From Spisula solida (lineage: Eukaryota; Mollusca; Bivalvia; Venerida; Mactridae): a stretch of 64,000 nt of DNA. Position numbers and translations under genes: made by a program. The notes beneath the pieces are model-generated. The model made no database searches and was not told the DNA's origin. It saw only the letters and a program-made list of their open reading frames with translations. Shown here in pieces: positions 50,129 to 61,335 of this stretch. Numbering within the stretch: the first letter of the stretch is position 1; every line of letters starts with the position of its first letter. Location of the stretch: assembly GCA_947247005.1 (NCBI GenBank), contig OX365947.1, positions 36,412,760 through 36,476,759 on the forward strand, given 5' to 3'.

Positions 50129-51575
50129 TCGTCAATGTATGTTTCTCTAAATAATAACGTAACACATGCTTAGAAGGCAGGCATCGTTGACGTTAAGTTT
50201 CCTTTTCTGAACCAGCTTCCAAAAGAGAGGATATTTCATGTTATTTACACTGATAAATCTCGATATTCCATTAAAATATTATATTATTCTCCAGATCTCG
50301 GTTTAACAGTCCTGTCGTCTTCAGCACAACTGTATTGTAATATGAAAACATCCCTGTAACCTGACGTTCCCTTGTCGGCACCCTAACCACTGTATGATCA
50401 GGGCCGGTGTTTGCGTATGTACAGCATAATTTTTAAATACAAGATTGTTCACACTAAAATAAATAACGTCTTGAAGGAATTACCGAAGAGCGACGCTTTT
50501 GAGAATATGTTTCACATTATTGGAAGAACTTGAATAATTCTGCAGCCAGTTATACGGGCTTTATACTGCATTAATTTTCCATTACTGTTTCAAAAACATC
50601 CATTGACATTTGCCTGTAGGTGTTGAGTCTAAAAGCGACCAAAGTGCTACCTGCCTGATAAGTGTTGTTATTTGCAGAGATGTTATGTATCGTAGTATCG
50701 CAGCGAGAAGGCTTTTAAGCATTAGCATGATTAATGTTTTTGATTATACATAAAACGCTATTATTAAATTTATCTCATTTTATAACAAGTTTGAAAGGTT
50801 TAAATGTGAATTCCTATTTACATAGTGAACTATTCAAACGTATTAAACATACGCGTGCTTTCAACACGATTCAAATATAGTCATCGTATTCAAATGACGC
50901 ACAGTCAGTTATTCAATTGCTATTCCGAATCATGTTTGTATGTTGTGAAACATCTCTCCTCAAAGCACAACGTTATGGCTGTCGGCCTTTTAGTTATTAC
51001 TTTTTCTGTTTACATATGAGTGTATATCAAAGCCACAGTACTCAACCGTTACGCGGAAATATTTTACGTTTGTTGTTAATAACATGAAACGCACCGATCA
51101 TCAATGGTACCGATGAAATGCCGATAGGTCGACCAGTGTATGCATTTGATTCAGTATGACATTATTTTGAAGTTTAATGTAGGACAAAACAATATAACAG
51201 CAATTATTCACATACCATATAATAGTTCTTATATATGCCACGTGATTGTGTTCGGGTTATTATTAGTTGTATGCATGCATATTCGTATTATAGTCATGTT
51301 TGTAATTTCGATTATCAATTGTGTTTTCGGTTGTGGTTATAAAACCCTAGTGATTATTCGTATTAGGCAACCTGCCATGATCGGTGATCAGGATAGTTCT
51401 GGTTGTTCTTGAAAAGGAGGCCATATATTGTCTGCAATTGACATAGAGCCATGTTTTTGCATAATACGTAAACCAAAAAATGACTTGATCAATTTCGAGA
51501 TTTAATTTGTTGCTGTTAACTCATTGCACGTAATTAAATAATCTGATGTGCTCGTTTGTTAATAAAATCCTAATC
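50129..51575. other. No gene found
   Basis: AT-rich. A hydrophobic 90-codon frame at 51140-51412 has no recognisable domain. Confidence 0.5.
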
Positions 51576-52348
51576 ACACGGATCTCGAATCAGCCGGAAT
51601 GGGCCCGAATGAGTCGGAATGAAGAAAGAATAAAAATACGAAACACATTCCGAATAGTAAGTCGAATTGACCAAACGTATTACAGCCTTGTCAAAATGCC
51701 GTTTGAATACTTAAAATACTATTCGAGTACAATTCAAATAAAAGTCGAACATAACTCATATAGAATTCGAATACGCCTGGAATGATAGCGGCGAACCTGC
51801 ACGCATATGCTTTCACAATATGGTACCCACAAGCAAATGACGATTGTGCTTAATAACAGTACTTACTTATACTGTTAGTATTGTTTCGAATGAAGTCAAC
51901 ATGCCGTAAGAATAAATAAAACGTAATCATTAATATGTAAAAAGATTGTCGATCGAAATTTCACCCGACTTCGAATGTATCTCGAAAGTTTTGACCATGT
52001 GCAAAACATTCGAAGTGGCTGCAAGAACGGACCGGAATACATGTACATGGAATGTACTACGTAATCAAACAGAATAAGACGGAATCTTTTTAGAATGCAC
52101 TTCGATTAAACAAGAACATCCCTCGAAATTTACATGTTGGCGACATTCCGGCTATTCCGATGTCATGCGACCTGGAATATTTAAGAGAACATACATTTTA
52201 GGTTTTGATCATTTGAAAACATTCGAAATGACCAACCTGAGGATAAATTATTATTTCATGGAATGCAGACGGATTACACTTCGAACATACAATAATGTAT
52301 CCCAATTCGCTATTCCTACGTCATTCCGGCTCATTGCGACTCTCGTGT
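51576..52348. mobile_element. Candidate degenerate DNA transposon with imperfect inverted ends
   Basis: The left end reads ACACGGATCTCGAATCAGCC then GGAATG. The complement of the right end reads ACACGAGAGTCGCAATGAGCC then GGAATG, so about 27 bp match at roughly three quarters of positions. The interior is unusually rich in GGAATG, TTCGAA and CGAATA words on both strands, and a further GACATTCCGGCTATTCCGA block lies near 52141. No transposase was recognised. The two short open frames inside are probably chance. Confidence 0.4.
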
Positions 52349-54491
52349 TATTGGGGTATTAAAAATATCGTTCACAATGCACTTTTTGTACTGCGTAGTC
52401 TAACGATATATCGTTCGTAAAACTTGTCGTGGGTATTTCCACATCCGTATCATCATAGTAAACTAGGGACAAAACGACCCGTACAGTATAGAGATTCCAT
52501 CGATTTATCAACAATATCTTGGCTGATCGGATACACATGTACACATATCGATACATGCAAAATGACATCGACCGCCTGAAGTCCTCACGTATTCCTGCAA
52601 AAAAACATATTATTCGATATATCGATACTTGTCGTTCGATTAGACAGCTTTAGTCTATTTAAACAAATACGCGCATACATTAATTTAGTGTATTTACGGA
52701 CGTACTTCACTGAACGCATGTACCTTCTTATTAGGGTATTTATTGCAAATTGTATACAAGTGTGACTTAAAATCTCTTTTGTCTAGATTTTCTAGAAACA
52801 AATAATACATGTTTTCACCAAAAAACGTCGATTATAGTATTGTTCTTAGCAGAAGTTTATTAATGGGACAATAATAAATATACCGTCTGTCAAATTCGTT
52901 CGTATTCGTGATTAATGACATTGTATCATTTGTATTATATAGCGGTATTATTGTCTGTTTGATGTTAATGTATAAACTATTATCACGACTGTCCGAGATT
53001 GTAAAGTAACAATTTTGTCGAACACTAATAATAAATGAATTTAATGGCAGCATTTACTACAACGGTATAATTAGTACACTAACATTAGGTGCTATTAATT
53101 TACTTGAAAACCTTCGACAATCAACCATCGATCATAAGGTGGAACAATCTCCGTTTTTGTGTTATGTCGAGCTAAATTCCTCCCCGGGCCGGACGATAGT
53201 TTTGTAATTGTTTTTTAAGTTTGGCACCAATATGATAAAGACTATGCGTTGAAAAGAATTGTTTCTAAATGAAATTGGAAAATATTTTTACAAAAATATA
53301 CAAAAACGTTGTAATTAGATACATTATTGTCTTTTGGCATTATATCGTTAAACCTCGCACAGTTTGAGGTATTTCTCACAGTCCATTTCACCTTGTAGTC
53401 CCAGTTATATTGACGAAACGCTTGCAGTAAACAGCGCCGTATTTTGTTTATGAAATTATCATATGTAAGTGTGTATCATTCGTTAAGTTTGTAAAATTGT
53501 TATAACAATCACCATTATTATGTATCACCTGAAACGTCAGTTTCTAAATATTGTTTATGACAGATTATGTTTATATTATATAAACGTTAAGATGTATTGT
53601 TCCGTATTAACAGTGACACAACAAACATATCAATTACTACTGTAATGAATTATCAGAGACGGTGTGTATTTTATACCTACTAGATGGAAAGCACATATGG
53701 TTGAAGACATTAGGAGGAAATAATTATATGATGTTCTAAATAATAAATGTATTTCAATATAGTTTTGTGTGTATAAAATGTTAGATATAAACACAATTAG
53801 GCTTAACAAGAGGGCATCCATATCCCCACCGAAGGGAAACTATTATTTATTTACTGTGTCAAAACTGACACAGAAGACTCGAACGGACGGAAGGAATGAC
53901 ACGTACCAATTAAATATCCCCTTCGCTTTCGGTGGATGATAACTATTGTTTACCTTATTAGTGTTTGGTCAGGTTCTTTACCCCCGATAACGTCCTACTG
54001 AATTCACCAATAATAGCACCGAGATGAAGTCCGTATAACTTTTCCAACAATTATGAAATATAATGATTATGAAAAGACAATTATAAAGGTTAAATGGCTG
54101 GGTTATAAAAAGAAACAGAACATAAACAATTGCATGTACACTTTACCTGAAGTGAACCAATACATCAATCGCGGCAAAATAGAAACTGGATAATCTTTAC
54201 AATGAGCGTAATTTAAATTGACGTGTGAATAAGTGTTCATCAGGCTCATCTGATAAAAAAGCTCAGTGGTTTAGCGATGGGAAAATAATGATTTTTGAAT
54301 CAATGCATCTCTCGAACGATTACGAGTCTTACGTATTCGTTTTTTTGTCAGATCGAAAATTAGGTAATATGAATTTTTGAATTGCATAGTTTTGAAAAAC
54401 TGTATCACTAGAACTACTATGCAACATATTTAAACAAGTTTGACGTTGGAAACAAGTTATATGGAACTTACCGGTGCTGTTCCTCTTATTT
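52349..54491. other. No gene found
   Basis: AT-rich with short unsupported frames; the only repeat noted is the ACGG-type fragment at 53805-53945. Confidence 0.55.
53805..53945 (+). repeat. Short fragment of an ACGG-type repeat
   Basis: AACGGACGGAAGG near 53882, followed by a TATCCCCTTCGCTTTCGG block, resembles the end of the repeat at 36640. A complementary CCCCACCGAAGGG word lies at 53824, so the fragment has small inverted ends. Confidence 0.5.
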
Positions 54492-56115
54492 TTAGTTCCA
54501 TCTTTTACGGCCGTTTATATCTTCAGTTTTAGATGTGGTGATGAACTGCATCGTCTTCTCAGGCATCTCCCCACAACTTTGTTCCGATGAAGTCATCTGA
54601 GGGCCCAACTTTGTGTCGTACTTCATCCAGATTTGGGCAGAATTGCATTGCAGTATTTGGAATGATGTCTGCTCCTCTGCTCACTACTGACATCCAGTTA
54701 TCTCTGCAAGACTCAGTTTGTTCATATGTTTCCATAGACCACAGTGTTCAGTGCATAGAAGGAAGGTGATATGTCTGTTATGTGTTTGAACACTGTCTCA
54801 ACTGTGCATATAGACTTCGTTCATGGTCTTCCAGTCTGCATTTCGTGGGTAATTCGTTCGCAAGTCTCTCGGCAGCTTCATGTCCGGTTATGCCCACATG
54901 TGCATGAATCCATTGAGGCACTACATTGTTTTGTTCATACACGCTGCAGCTGTCCTGCTAGGGTATATAATGATCCTGCTGAGAGCACCTGAATTTCTGC
55001 AATTGAGTATGTTAAAAGACAACACTTTGTATCGTTTCCCTTCGCTCAGACTGTTGAGTACAGCTTGCATCCCGACTCTGCAATAGGAGCATTAGGAACA
55101 GTGAAATAGTGGAGTTGTGGGGGAATTGGTGTACACTCCACTCACTGCGCTTCGAACTGCCTTTTCTGCTGATCCATCAGTGAAGGATTGTATCTCGGAT
55201 TGAGCGGTGTATAGTTTTTGGATCCACATTACTGCAAAAACATTCTGACGAGCCGGATGTTGTTTTCCCTTTCCTCCTATTCCAGGCACAGGTAACTGTA
55301 TCATTAATAAAGAGTAAACAAAAACAAATAGTTTTAATAAAATTTATAATATCTCAGAAAAGTTCATAACACGGGAAATTGACCACACAGTCACTGAGGT
55401 GCAGTTTGTTTTTAATAAATATTTCATTAATACTGGTGTTTTTTAAATATACTTACGTAATCAGAAACTAAAGAGCTTCGTCTTAAATTGATATCAAGAT
55501 TTTAACATCCGTCCTTAAAAAGGAAAATAAACCCATTGGGCGTGAACTCATTTTCTTATTTCTTGTTTATCTTGTTTAATATAGCATTGTAGTTTCTATT
55601 GAATGCACCTCAGTGATTAACTGGACACCGTGGTATACATTTCGTGGTATAACTTTTTGACTAGTTGATTAATTTCGACGGGATTGTGCATGAAGGTAGT
55701 TCTAACGATGGTGTCTATGAATGTATTTACTTTATGAAGATATTGAAAAGCCATTCTTGTTTTTGATACCATGAAAATCTGACCTATTTAGTACAAATGC
55801 ACATTTCTAACAGAACATAATTTCATAAAATATATCTTTTAATCTAAATCAACGATACAGTTACCTGTGATTCCAGGTATTTGCAGTCTGATTTTGTTGG
55901 ATCTTGTCTTGGAACCCATGTGTCAGGCAGGTACTAGCATGTCAGTCTCTGTTTCAGGAGTTGCTGTTTTCCTTCTTCCTAGGTCCTTGGCAATATGGTT
56001 AAACATTGTCGTTTCAGGCTGTTTTTGTTTCGGCTTTTGAGCTTTGTTTAGAGTGGGAGAGATGGTAGTCTTTTAGCATTCTGTCATTGCCAAAAAGGCT
56101 TCGTGCTCAAGTCTT
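54492..56115 (-). pseudogene. I-type LINE relic: RNase H domain and C-terminus, interrupted by a 583-bp insertion
   Basis: On the minus strand, a block reading IQLPVPGIGGKGKQ, then SFTDGSAEKAV and SGVY (55092-55304) matches the linker plus first RNase H strand of I-clade LINEs; the first catalytic Asp is in TDGS. Further along, WIHAHVGITGHEAAERLAN (about 54850-54910) is the last RNase H helix, with Glu where the last catalytic Asp is expected. A C-terminal LWGD/EKTMQFI motif ends at a stop near 54492. The region between is frameshifted and the second and third acidic positions are not recognisable. Upstream, KQKQPETTMFNHIAKDLG (about 55990-56050) fits the linker before RNase H. The two parts are separated by the element at 55287-55869. 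The relic abuts the tail of the LINE at 56124. Confidence 0.72.
55287..55869. mobile_element. 583-bp non-autonomous DNA transposon (MITE) with 8-bp target duplication
   Basis: The ends are perfect inverted repeats for 16 bp (CACAGGTAACTGTATC at the left, its complement at the right) and remain similar for about 27 bp. The element is flanked on both sides by ATTCCAGG (55279-55286 and 55870-55877), a perfect 8-bp direct duplication. Removing the element and one copy of the duplication rejoins the reading frame of the host LINE. An internal inverted pair (around 55392-55410 and 55604-55622, CACTGAGGTGC) is also present. There is no transposase. An 8-bp duplication points to hAT, P or Merlin type; hAT is the commonest, but the class is an inference. 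Confidence 0.85.
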
Positions 56116-56123
56116 GTCTGAAG

Positions 56124-56900
56124 TAATAATAATAAATGGTTACGACTTTATTTATTGTTTATTGTGGATGACATTTTTGGCTCTAGACCAATGTTCAACA
56201 TGGTCCACATCAGCATGGAATATATAAAGTAGTTTACAGAAATAAGTAATAAATACGAAAAACATATCAGAAAGACCCATTGAGTCTATAATAAAGCGAA
56301 AAAACAACAGATGGTGTTAAGGTAATGGTACAAATATGATATAATCATAGTAATGATGTGTATCATGTAAATGTTACATTATGTGACCAGAGTACACCCA
56401 CTGCAAATAGGAATTTTCGTATTGTTTTAGTGTATTTAAAGTACGTATCTGCTTTGGGATGGTTTTCCAAATGACTGGCCTTGAATAACTTGAAGGACTT
56501 GCGGTAAAATTCCATTCATGGTTCAGGAATGGTAAGCTCACAATTATCAATTGATCTAAAGTGGCGATCTGACTGCTGGTAGTTTGCGTTTAATGTGAAT
56601 TTTGAATGAATGTATTCTGGGCATACATTATTTAGTGATATTGCCTTTTTATAACAAATTCTGTCTGAAAAAGTCACCCACTTCAACTCTTTTAACAGTT
56701 CTGCAGATGGTGAATCAAATTCCTTATCAAGATTTATTATAGCTGTACGTTTTGGGAACTTCAAAACAGTTCCCCGCTGCAGTTTCCCCATACTGTACAA
56801 CAGTAATCAATAGGGGGCAATATATATGCATCGAAATACATTTTCCTAGAGTATTGGTTGAGTATTTTATTTATTCTGAGAAGAAGATATAATTTATACG
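56124..56900 (-). pseudogene. Second L2/CR1-like LINE relic (reverse transcriptase C-terminus and 3' UTR)
   Basis: Minus-strand fragments align by eye with the C-terminal part of the LINE at 45-47 kb. LLRINKILNQYSRKM and YILPPIDYCCTVWGN lie at about 56800-56880. KFPKRTAIINLDKEFDSPSA and LKELKWVTFSDR lie within 56516-56800, and YSRPVIWKTIPKQIRTLNTL follows downstream. These sit in three different frames, so there is a frameshift near 56785 and another near 56500. The 3' UTR ends with AATAAAG and an ATT/TAA tail at 56124-56135. Only about 0.75 kb survives and no RT catalytic motif is retained. Confidence 0.8.
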
Positions 56901-56915
56901 GAATATCACTGTAGT

Positions 56916-57043
56916 GTGTTGATCCGTTGGGCCGTATTACCTCGAGTTGCTTGTATAATGCCGTATCTCACGAGACCGATAGGTCGAGCGATATGCAGTA
57001 TGGCGCAAGCAACGAGGGGTAATAGGGCTTAACGGATCAACAC
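56916..57043. mobile_element. 128-bp hairpin element
   Basis: The arms GTGTTGATCCGTTGGGCC and GGGCTTAACGGATCAACAC enclose inner arms (TATTACCTCGAGTTGCTTG / CAAGCAACGAGGGGTAATA) and a loop rich in short palindromes. The stem covers most of the element with few mismatches. It lies just 5' of the truncated LINE at 56124-56900. Confidence 0.65.
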
Positions 57044-58139
57044 AACGGCAGTAAAATTCCTTTTATAATGTACCAACAAAAGTGAAAATAGCGCTTTTAC
57101 GCTTCTAACAAAATTGTTTTTTTATCAATAATCGTTAGTATTATTAACACGCTTTTTTCAATAAGTATTGAATTCGCAACAAAAGCATCATGTTTGTAAG
57201 GAAATTATAAACGGAAATTAGATTATACAGACAAAAAGATAACAATAGGTGCCTTATGGTCAAATACACTTACTCAGTGAAAATGAAAGAACAGACTAAT
57301 CGATTCTTTCAAACTATGCACCCTCTCGGGCATACAATTTGAAGTAAAGTACAAGCTGTCTAGAGAGATGTACGATCTATCATGAGTAAATGATTACTTC
57401 TAGTACAAAACAGATATATTGCCTAACTTACGCTAAGGAGAGGTTGTAGCTCTATGGCGTTTGAATAGAGGTATTACATGTGTCTAAGTGCGTGACTTCT
57501 TAAAATACGCAACCAATTCTGCAAGAACTGTACCATGGATTTTACTATTCCTGTGACCTTCACAGATCTATACTACATAAAACAACATAACTCTGTATAA
57601 CTTATATAATAGTATTATTGTAATGAGTATAACATTATTTCATTTCATATACATTTATATCAACATTATGCATACCATTATACAATATATAACACAAAAC
57701 CACACATCACTTTCCAGATTTAAAAAAAAAAAAATACTGGTAAACTCTATTGCCCAAAGCTGAATGACCAAAAAACGTACAATCGCTACGCACGGCAACA
57801 CGTGCTTCATGGTTACCAACATAACAACTCCTGATTGGTGCAATCACAAGATCTTAACCAATCACAGGAAAGCATTTCCCGTCTAATTCGCTTCACTTAA
57901 TCGACGGGAAATAAATTTTCAGCCATCATGGGATGATGTAGGTGTACAGGCTTTATTGTAAAGTGCAAATAAGCATTTTCTGTAGTATTTAGCTTCCACC
58001 AACGTTTAATTTCCCAAGAAGCACCGTGTCCTGTAGATCTAATGCACATACTTTCTTACTTTTGTGTCAATGTTAAATATAGATGCTTCATGTAACTCCC
58101 CCGATGTTTGACCACAACGGAAACAAGATTAAGTCATTG
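57044..58139. other. No gene found
   Basis: AT-rich. A short hairpin ATTTCCCGTC ... GACGGGAAAT lies at 57875-57912. The minus frame at 57655-57843 is hydrophobic and unsupported. Confidence 0.55.
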
Positions 58140-58239
58140 TCATCGTTGAAAACACACCACTTTTTCGTGTAGACTTTTTTCGGTTTTCGGTGCGGTGCAT
58201 ATCTCCACCTCGGATTCTTCCCTCTTACGAGTTTCATAC

Positions 58240-58322
58240 CTGTAGATCGGAGAACTTGCTTCGACATGATTTATGCCATTTTGCTTGATTGTTGAACGTA
58301 GAAACGGCGAAACCGTTGCCAT
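58240..58322 (-). CDS. Candidate 5' coding exon on the minus strand, product unknown
   Basis: Reading leftwards from 58322, ATG in the context aataATGG opens a frame encoding MATVSPFLRSTIKQNGINHV and then EASSPIY. A plausible donor, CTACAG|GTATGA, lies at 58240/58239. The frame also stays open without splicing to 58140 (60 codons, basic, ending KVVCFQR). Base composition is less AT-rich than the neighbourhood. No downstream exon was recognised between 57 and 58.1 kb. It may be a first exon or a chance frame. Confidence 0.25.
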
Positions 58323-59246
58323 TATTCAACAAATCTAATAGAATAGCCACAGGAAACCATTGTAGCGATTCACATCCTTTAATGTGCGCTTGAAGACTGT
58401 AGTAACCAGTGCTAATTTCTAGATCAGTTAGTTTCCTGTAGGCAGGTCATTGTAATTCTTCTGATGTGGTGACTTGGCAAAATACACATTTAAACAGTTA
58501 AAGTTTGAATTTGTTGAAAACGATGATGTTGACTTCCCAGTTTTACAGTTTGTTACATATCTATTATGACGACAATATCTTTACACAGTCATGCTTGCCC
58601 TTTATCAAAAAAGAATAAAACATAGCTTTTTGCTAGACCAATTGCTATATAAAAACGAATTATATTTTAGATACTGTGTATTGCAAACAGAGTAATGTTT
58701 TGTTAAATGTAGCATTAGATGCCTCCCGTTTTAATAGTTATGTATGCGTAGTAAGCAATATGGGAACCGCTTTTAATGATACACGTTTAGAAAGTAATAA
58801 TTTACGTATATTATACAGATAAAAAATAGTTTATAATAATAAAGAAGACTTTATGTTATGAGCAGTATTACAATTCTTGTCACAATAATAACGAAAACAT
58901 GAATATAACAAATACTTTCGAGTTTTATAATCATTCATATTCCTCCGTTGTACGACTTATCATTAACAATTATTATATTATTTATATGGTTTGATAATAG
59001 GGATTGTACGTGTTGGGAGTTTTTAACCCATCCGAAATTTGGTCACCCCTGTTCGATTGAGATTTGTGTGTACAGGAAGTGTTTTTTCGGGGTACTCTGA
59101 AGACGTGAATGGAATTGGCAAACTCATTAAAAAAATATTTTTGTTGTTAATAAATTATCTTTTATTTTCTAATGATGTTTAAAAATGTTCCTTGAGATAA
59201 CCGAAGGCCAGCTTACACAACATTAAACGCGATAGGGGAGGTAAGA
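58323..59246. other. No gene found
   Basis: AT-rich sequence between two exon candidates; nothing recognisable. Confidence 0.5.
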
Positions 59247-59315
59247 ATGCTAGCGCGCGAGATTTTAGACTGTCCCTCGCAAACGGAAGAAGTTGTTTCA
59301 TTCGACTGCCGTCAA
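59247..59315 (+). CDS. Candidate coding exon, product unknown
   Basis: A 69-nt open segment begins with ATG and encodes 23 residues (MLAREILDCPSQTEEVV followed by SFDCRQ). It ends exactly at a consensus donor, CAA|GTAAGT, in phase 0. It is clearly richer in G+C than the flanking DNA (GCGCGCGAG, CTGTCCCTCGC). Read-through would stop soon after the donor, and an in-frame TGA lies near 59192, so it could be a first coding exon or an internal one. No partner exon was identified. It lies 4 kb upstream of the gene at 63288 on the same strand, but nothing links the two. Confidence 0.35.
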
Positions 59316-59964
59316 GTAAGTACAGCCTACAATCGTTAAAATAACTGCTTATACGATTAAAGTACTTGTTTTAAACAAGGAAAACTGTCTTTTATACACA
59401 TAATTGGCGTAGGTAAACAAAGAAATCAACTTTCGATGCTAATTTGCATCATAAAGTTTGATAAACGAAGCGTATCCAAATTTGTTCGTACCCAAATTGT
59501 CAACAACAAACCATTTATTGTGAATTAATTATCAACAATCATTCTGTGTTAGATGACAGACCATGTTACTGCTGTCTACTGCTGGTTTGTCAATACAGAT
59601 CTCCGTGAAAAAATATGAGAATTGACCAAAATACAAACAATGTAACTTTTCATGAGTGCTTTTATGATTATTTATAAGAAATTTGTTTTCGAAAAAAAAT
59701 ACATAACAAGACCGAAGAAGTGACAGATGTCCCAAGACCCTTCAAAGAACCCTCCGATCCAGTTAAGGTCTGTGTTGGTTGACCCGCGTTTAACAAAGTT
59801 TCTGTCGTGTTGATCGGTATTCATCTGTCGCTCTGCTGTGACTGTCCATTACAGTATGTAGCTGCCATGTGACCTCCGGTGTGATGTCATCATAAGAGCT
59901 GTCATTGACCTAAGCGGTATCAACAATATTTTTAACCAATCGATTATCGATTCACATTTTAGAA
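59316..59964. other. No gene found
   Basis: If the exon candidate at 59247 is real this would be its intron. A 67-codon minus frame at 59532-59735 has no support. Confidence 0.45.
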
Positions 59965-61225
59965 TATTCACCATATCGACATTACCTGTTAAAACCCGTT
60001 GTCTGGGATTACGGAATTAATTGAGCGATAATGTGCGAGATATTCTGAATGTACGTCAGGGGGGAAACTGATATAGCGTATAGAGCAACTAGGTACAAAA
60101 ATCACGATTATTTTAGCCAAAAGATAAGAATTTGAATAAAGTCTTACTTGAACACATTGACAACATTATTTTACGACCTCGCTGACAATATTTTTGCCTC
60201 AATAATATGTTTAACTTGAAAAATGCGTATATTTTCTCACCATCGGTATCGAGCTTCGAAAGCGACAGTGTAGAATAAAATGCAATATTTCAAATATTGA
60301 ACATTTTTTCAGATAATTGATTAATTTTTGCTAAAGTTTATAAAATTAAGATGTTTAATGATAATGTGCAATAATTGTTTTATATGTTTTTCATGTTTAA
60401 ACGTTGAAAAAGAAAAAAATATACACTCCCGCTATACCGCTTATTGCTCGCTAACCCCCTGACCGTGAAATTCCGGATCCGGAAAATTGGGTTTTAATTA
60501 CCGAGTAATGTCGATATCGAGAACCGATACCTGGGTAAATGAATGGAACCACCGAAAATCCTCCTTTTCCTGCACAAAACAGTCCCTCTGTTAAAATGTA
60601 AGTTCACAAATTGTAAAAATGGGTCAAGTCTAAACTCTAACCAAAGGTGCTATCTCAAAGCTGAATATATACCCAACATGTACAGTGTAGAATGGCTAAA
60701 AAGGGATCATTGACTGAAAGGCCTGTTTCTTGTTCGTCTATTATAGGACTCCAACATTTTGCTAAGAAGGAGTCCTGGGACTCCTACTTCAAAATCCTAC
60801 CGAGAACCCTGTCTATATGTGTAACTGTATAACGATGTATCGCCGATGCTTGTCTTCCTATATATTGGAATCATCGATATGCCTTGGGTCGTATCAATGA
60901 CAGCTCTAGTCGTCATTCAAGAAAGCGCTAAAAACACACTGTTCTTAAAACCATATTCTGGCTCATTATCATTTTGATTTCTTAGGGGTCTCCTAAAAGG
61001 TAGTTCAGTTATAACTGCAGATACGGTTTGTCACTGACCATATCAACATTACAGGATAAAACCCGTTTTCCAGTATAACAGAATTAATTTAACAGCAATG
61101 TGCGAGAATTCTGAATCTAATACTTTTTGACAGGGGGGTGGCTGCATTAAGCGAATAGAGCAACTAGGTACAATAATCGCGATTATTTTTGCAAAAAAGG
61201 AAGATTATGTGAAGTCTATATAGTT
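59965..61225 (+). repeat. Pair of diverged direct repeats about 1.07 kb apart
   Basis: The segment at 59965-60150 recurs at 61035-61225. Shared blocks are CATATC.ACATTAC, TAAAACCCGTT, GAATTAATT, AATGTGCGAGA, CAGGGGGG and TAGAGCAACTAGGTACAA. Divergence is substantial. Intervening sequence is AT-rich with no gene seen. Confidence 0.65.
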
Positions 61226-61335
61226 ACATTGTGACTCACTGAACTTATGTAATGCTTAACTTTTACTCCGGCACTTGGGGTAATGTGCGTGTGGACTGGC
61301 CATACGGCTTACAAAGACGCATCGCCATCAACAGC

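Noticed and set aside
54587..55086. Three overlapping plus-strand open frames
   Set aside because: They are antisense to the RNase H part of the minus-strand I-type LINE, which explains the open stretches.
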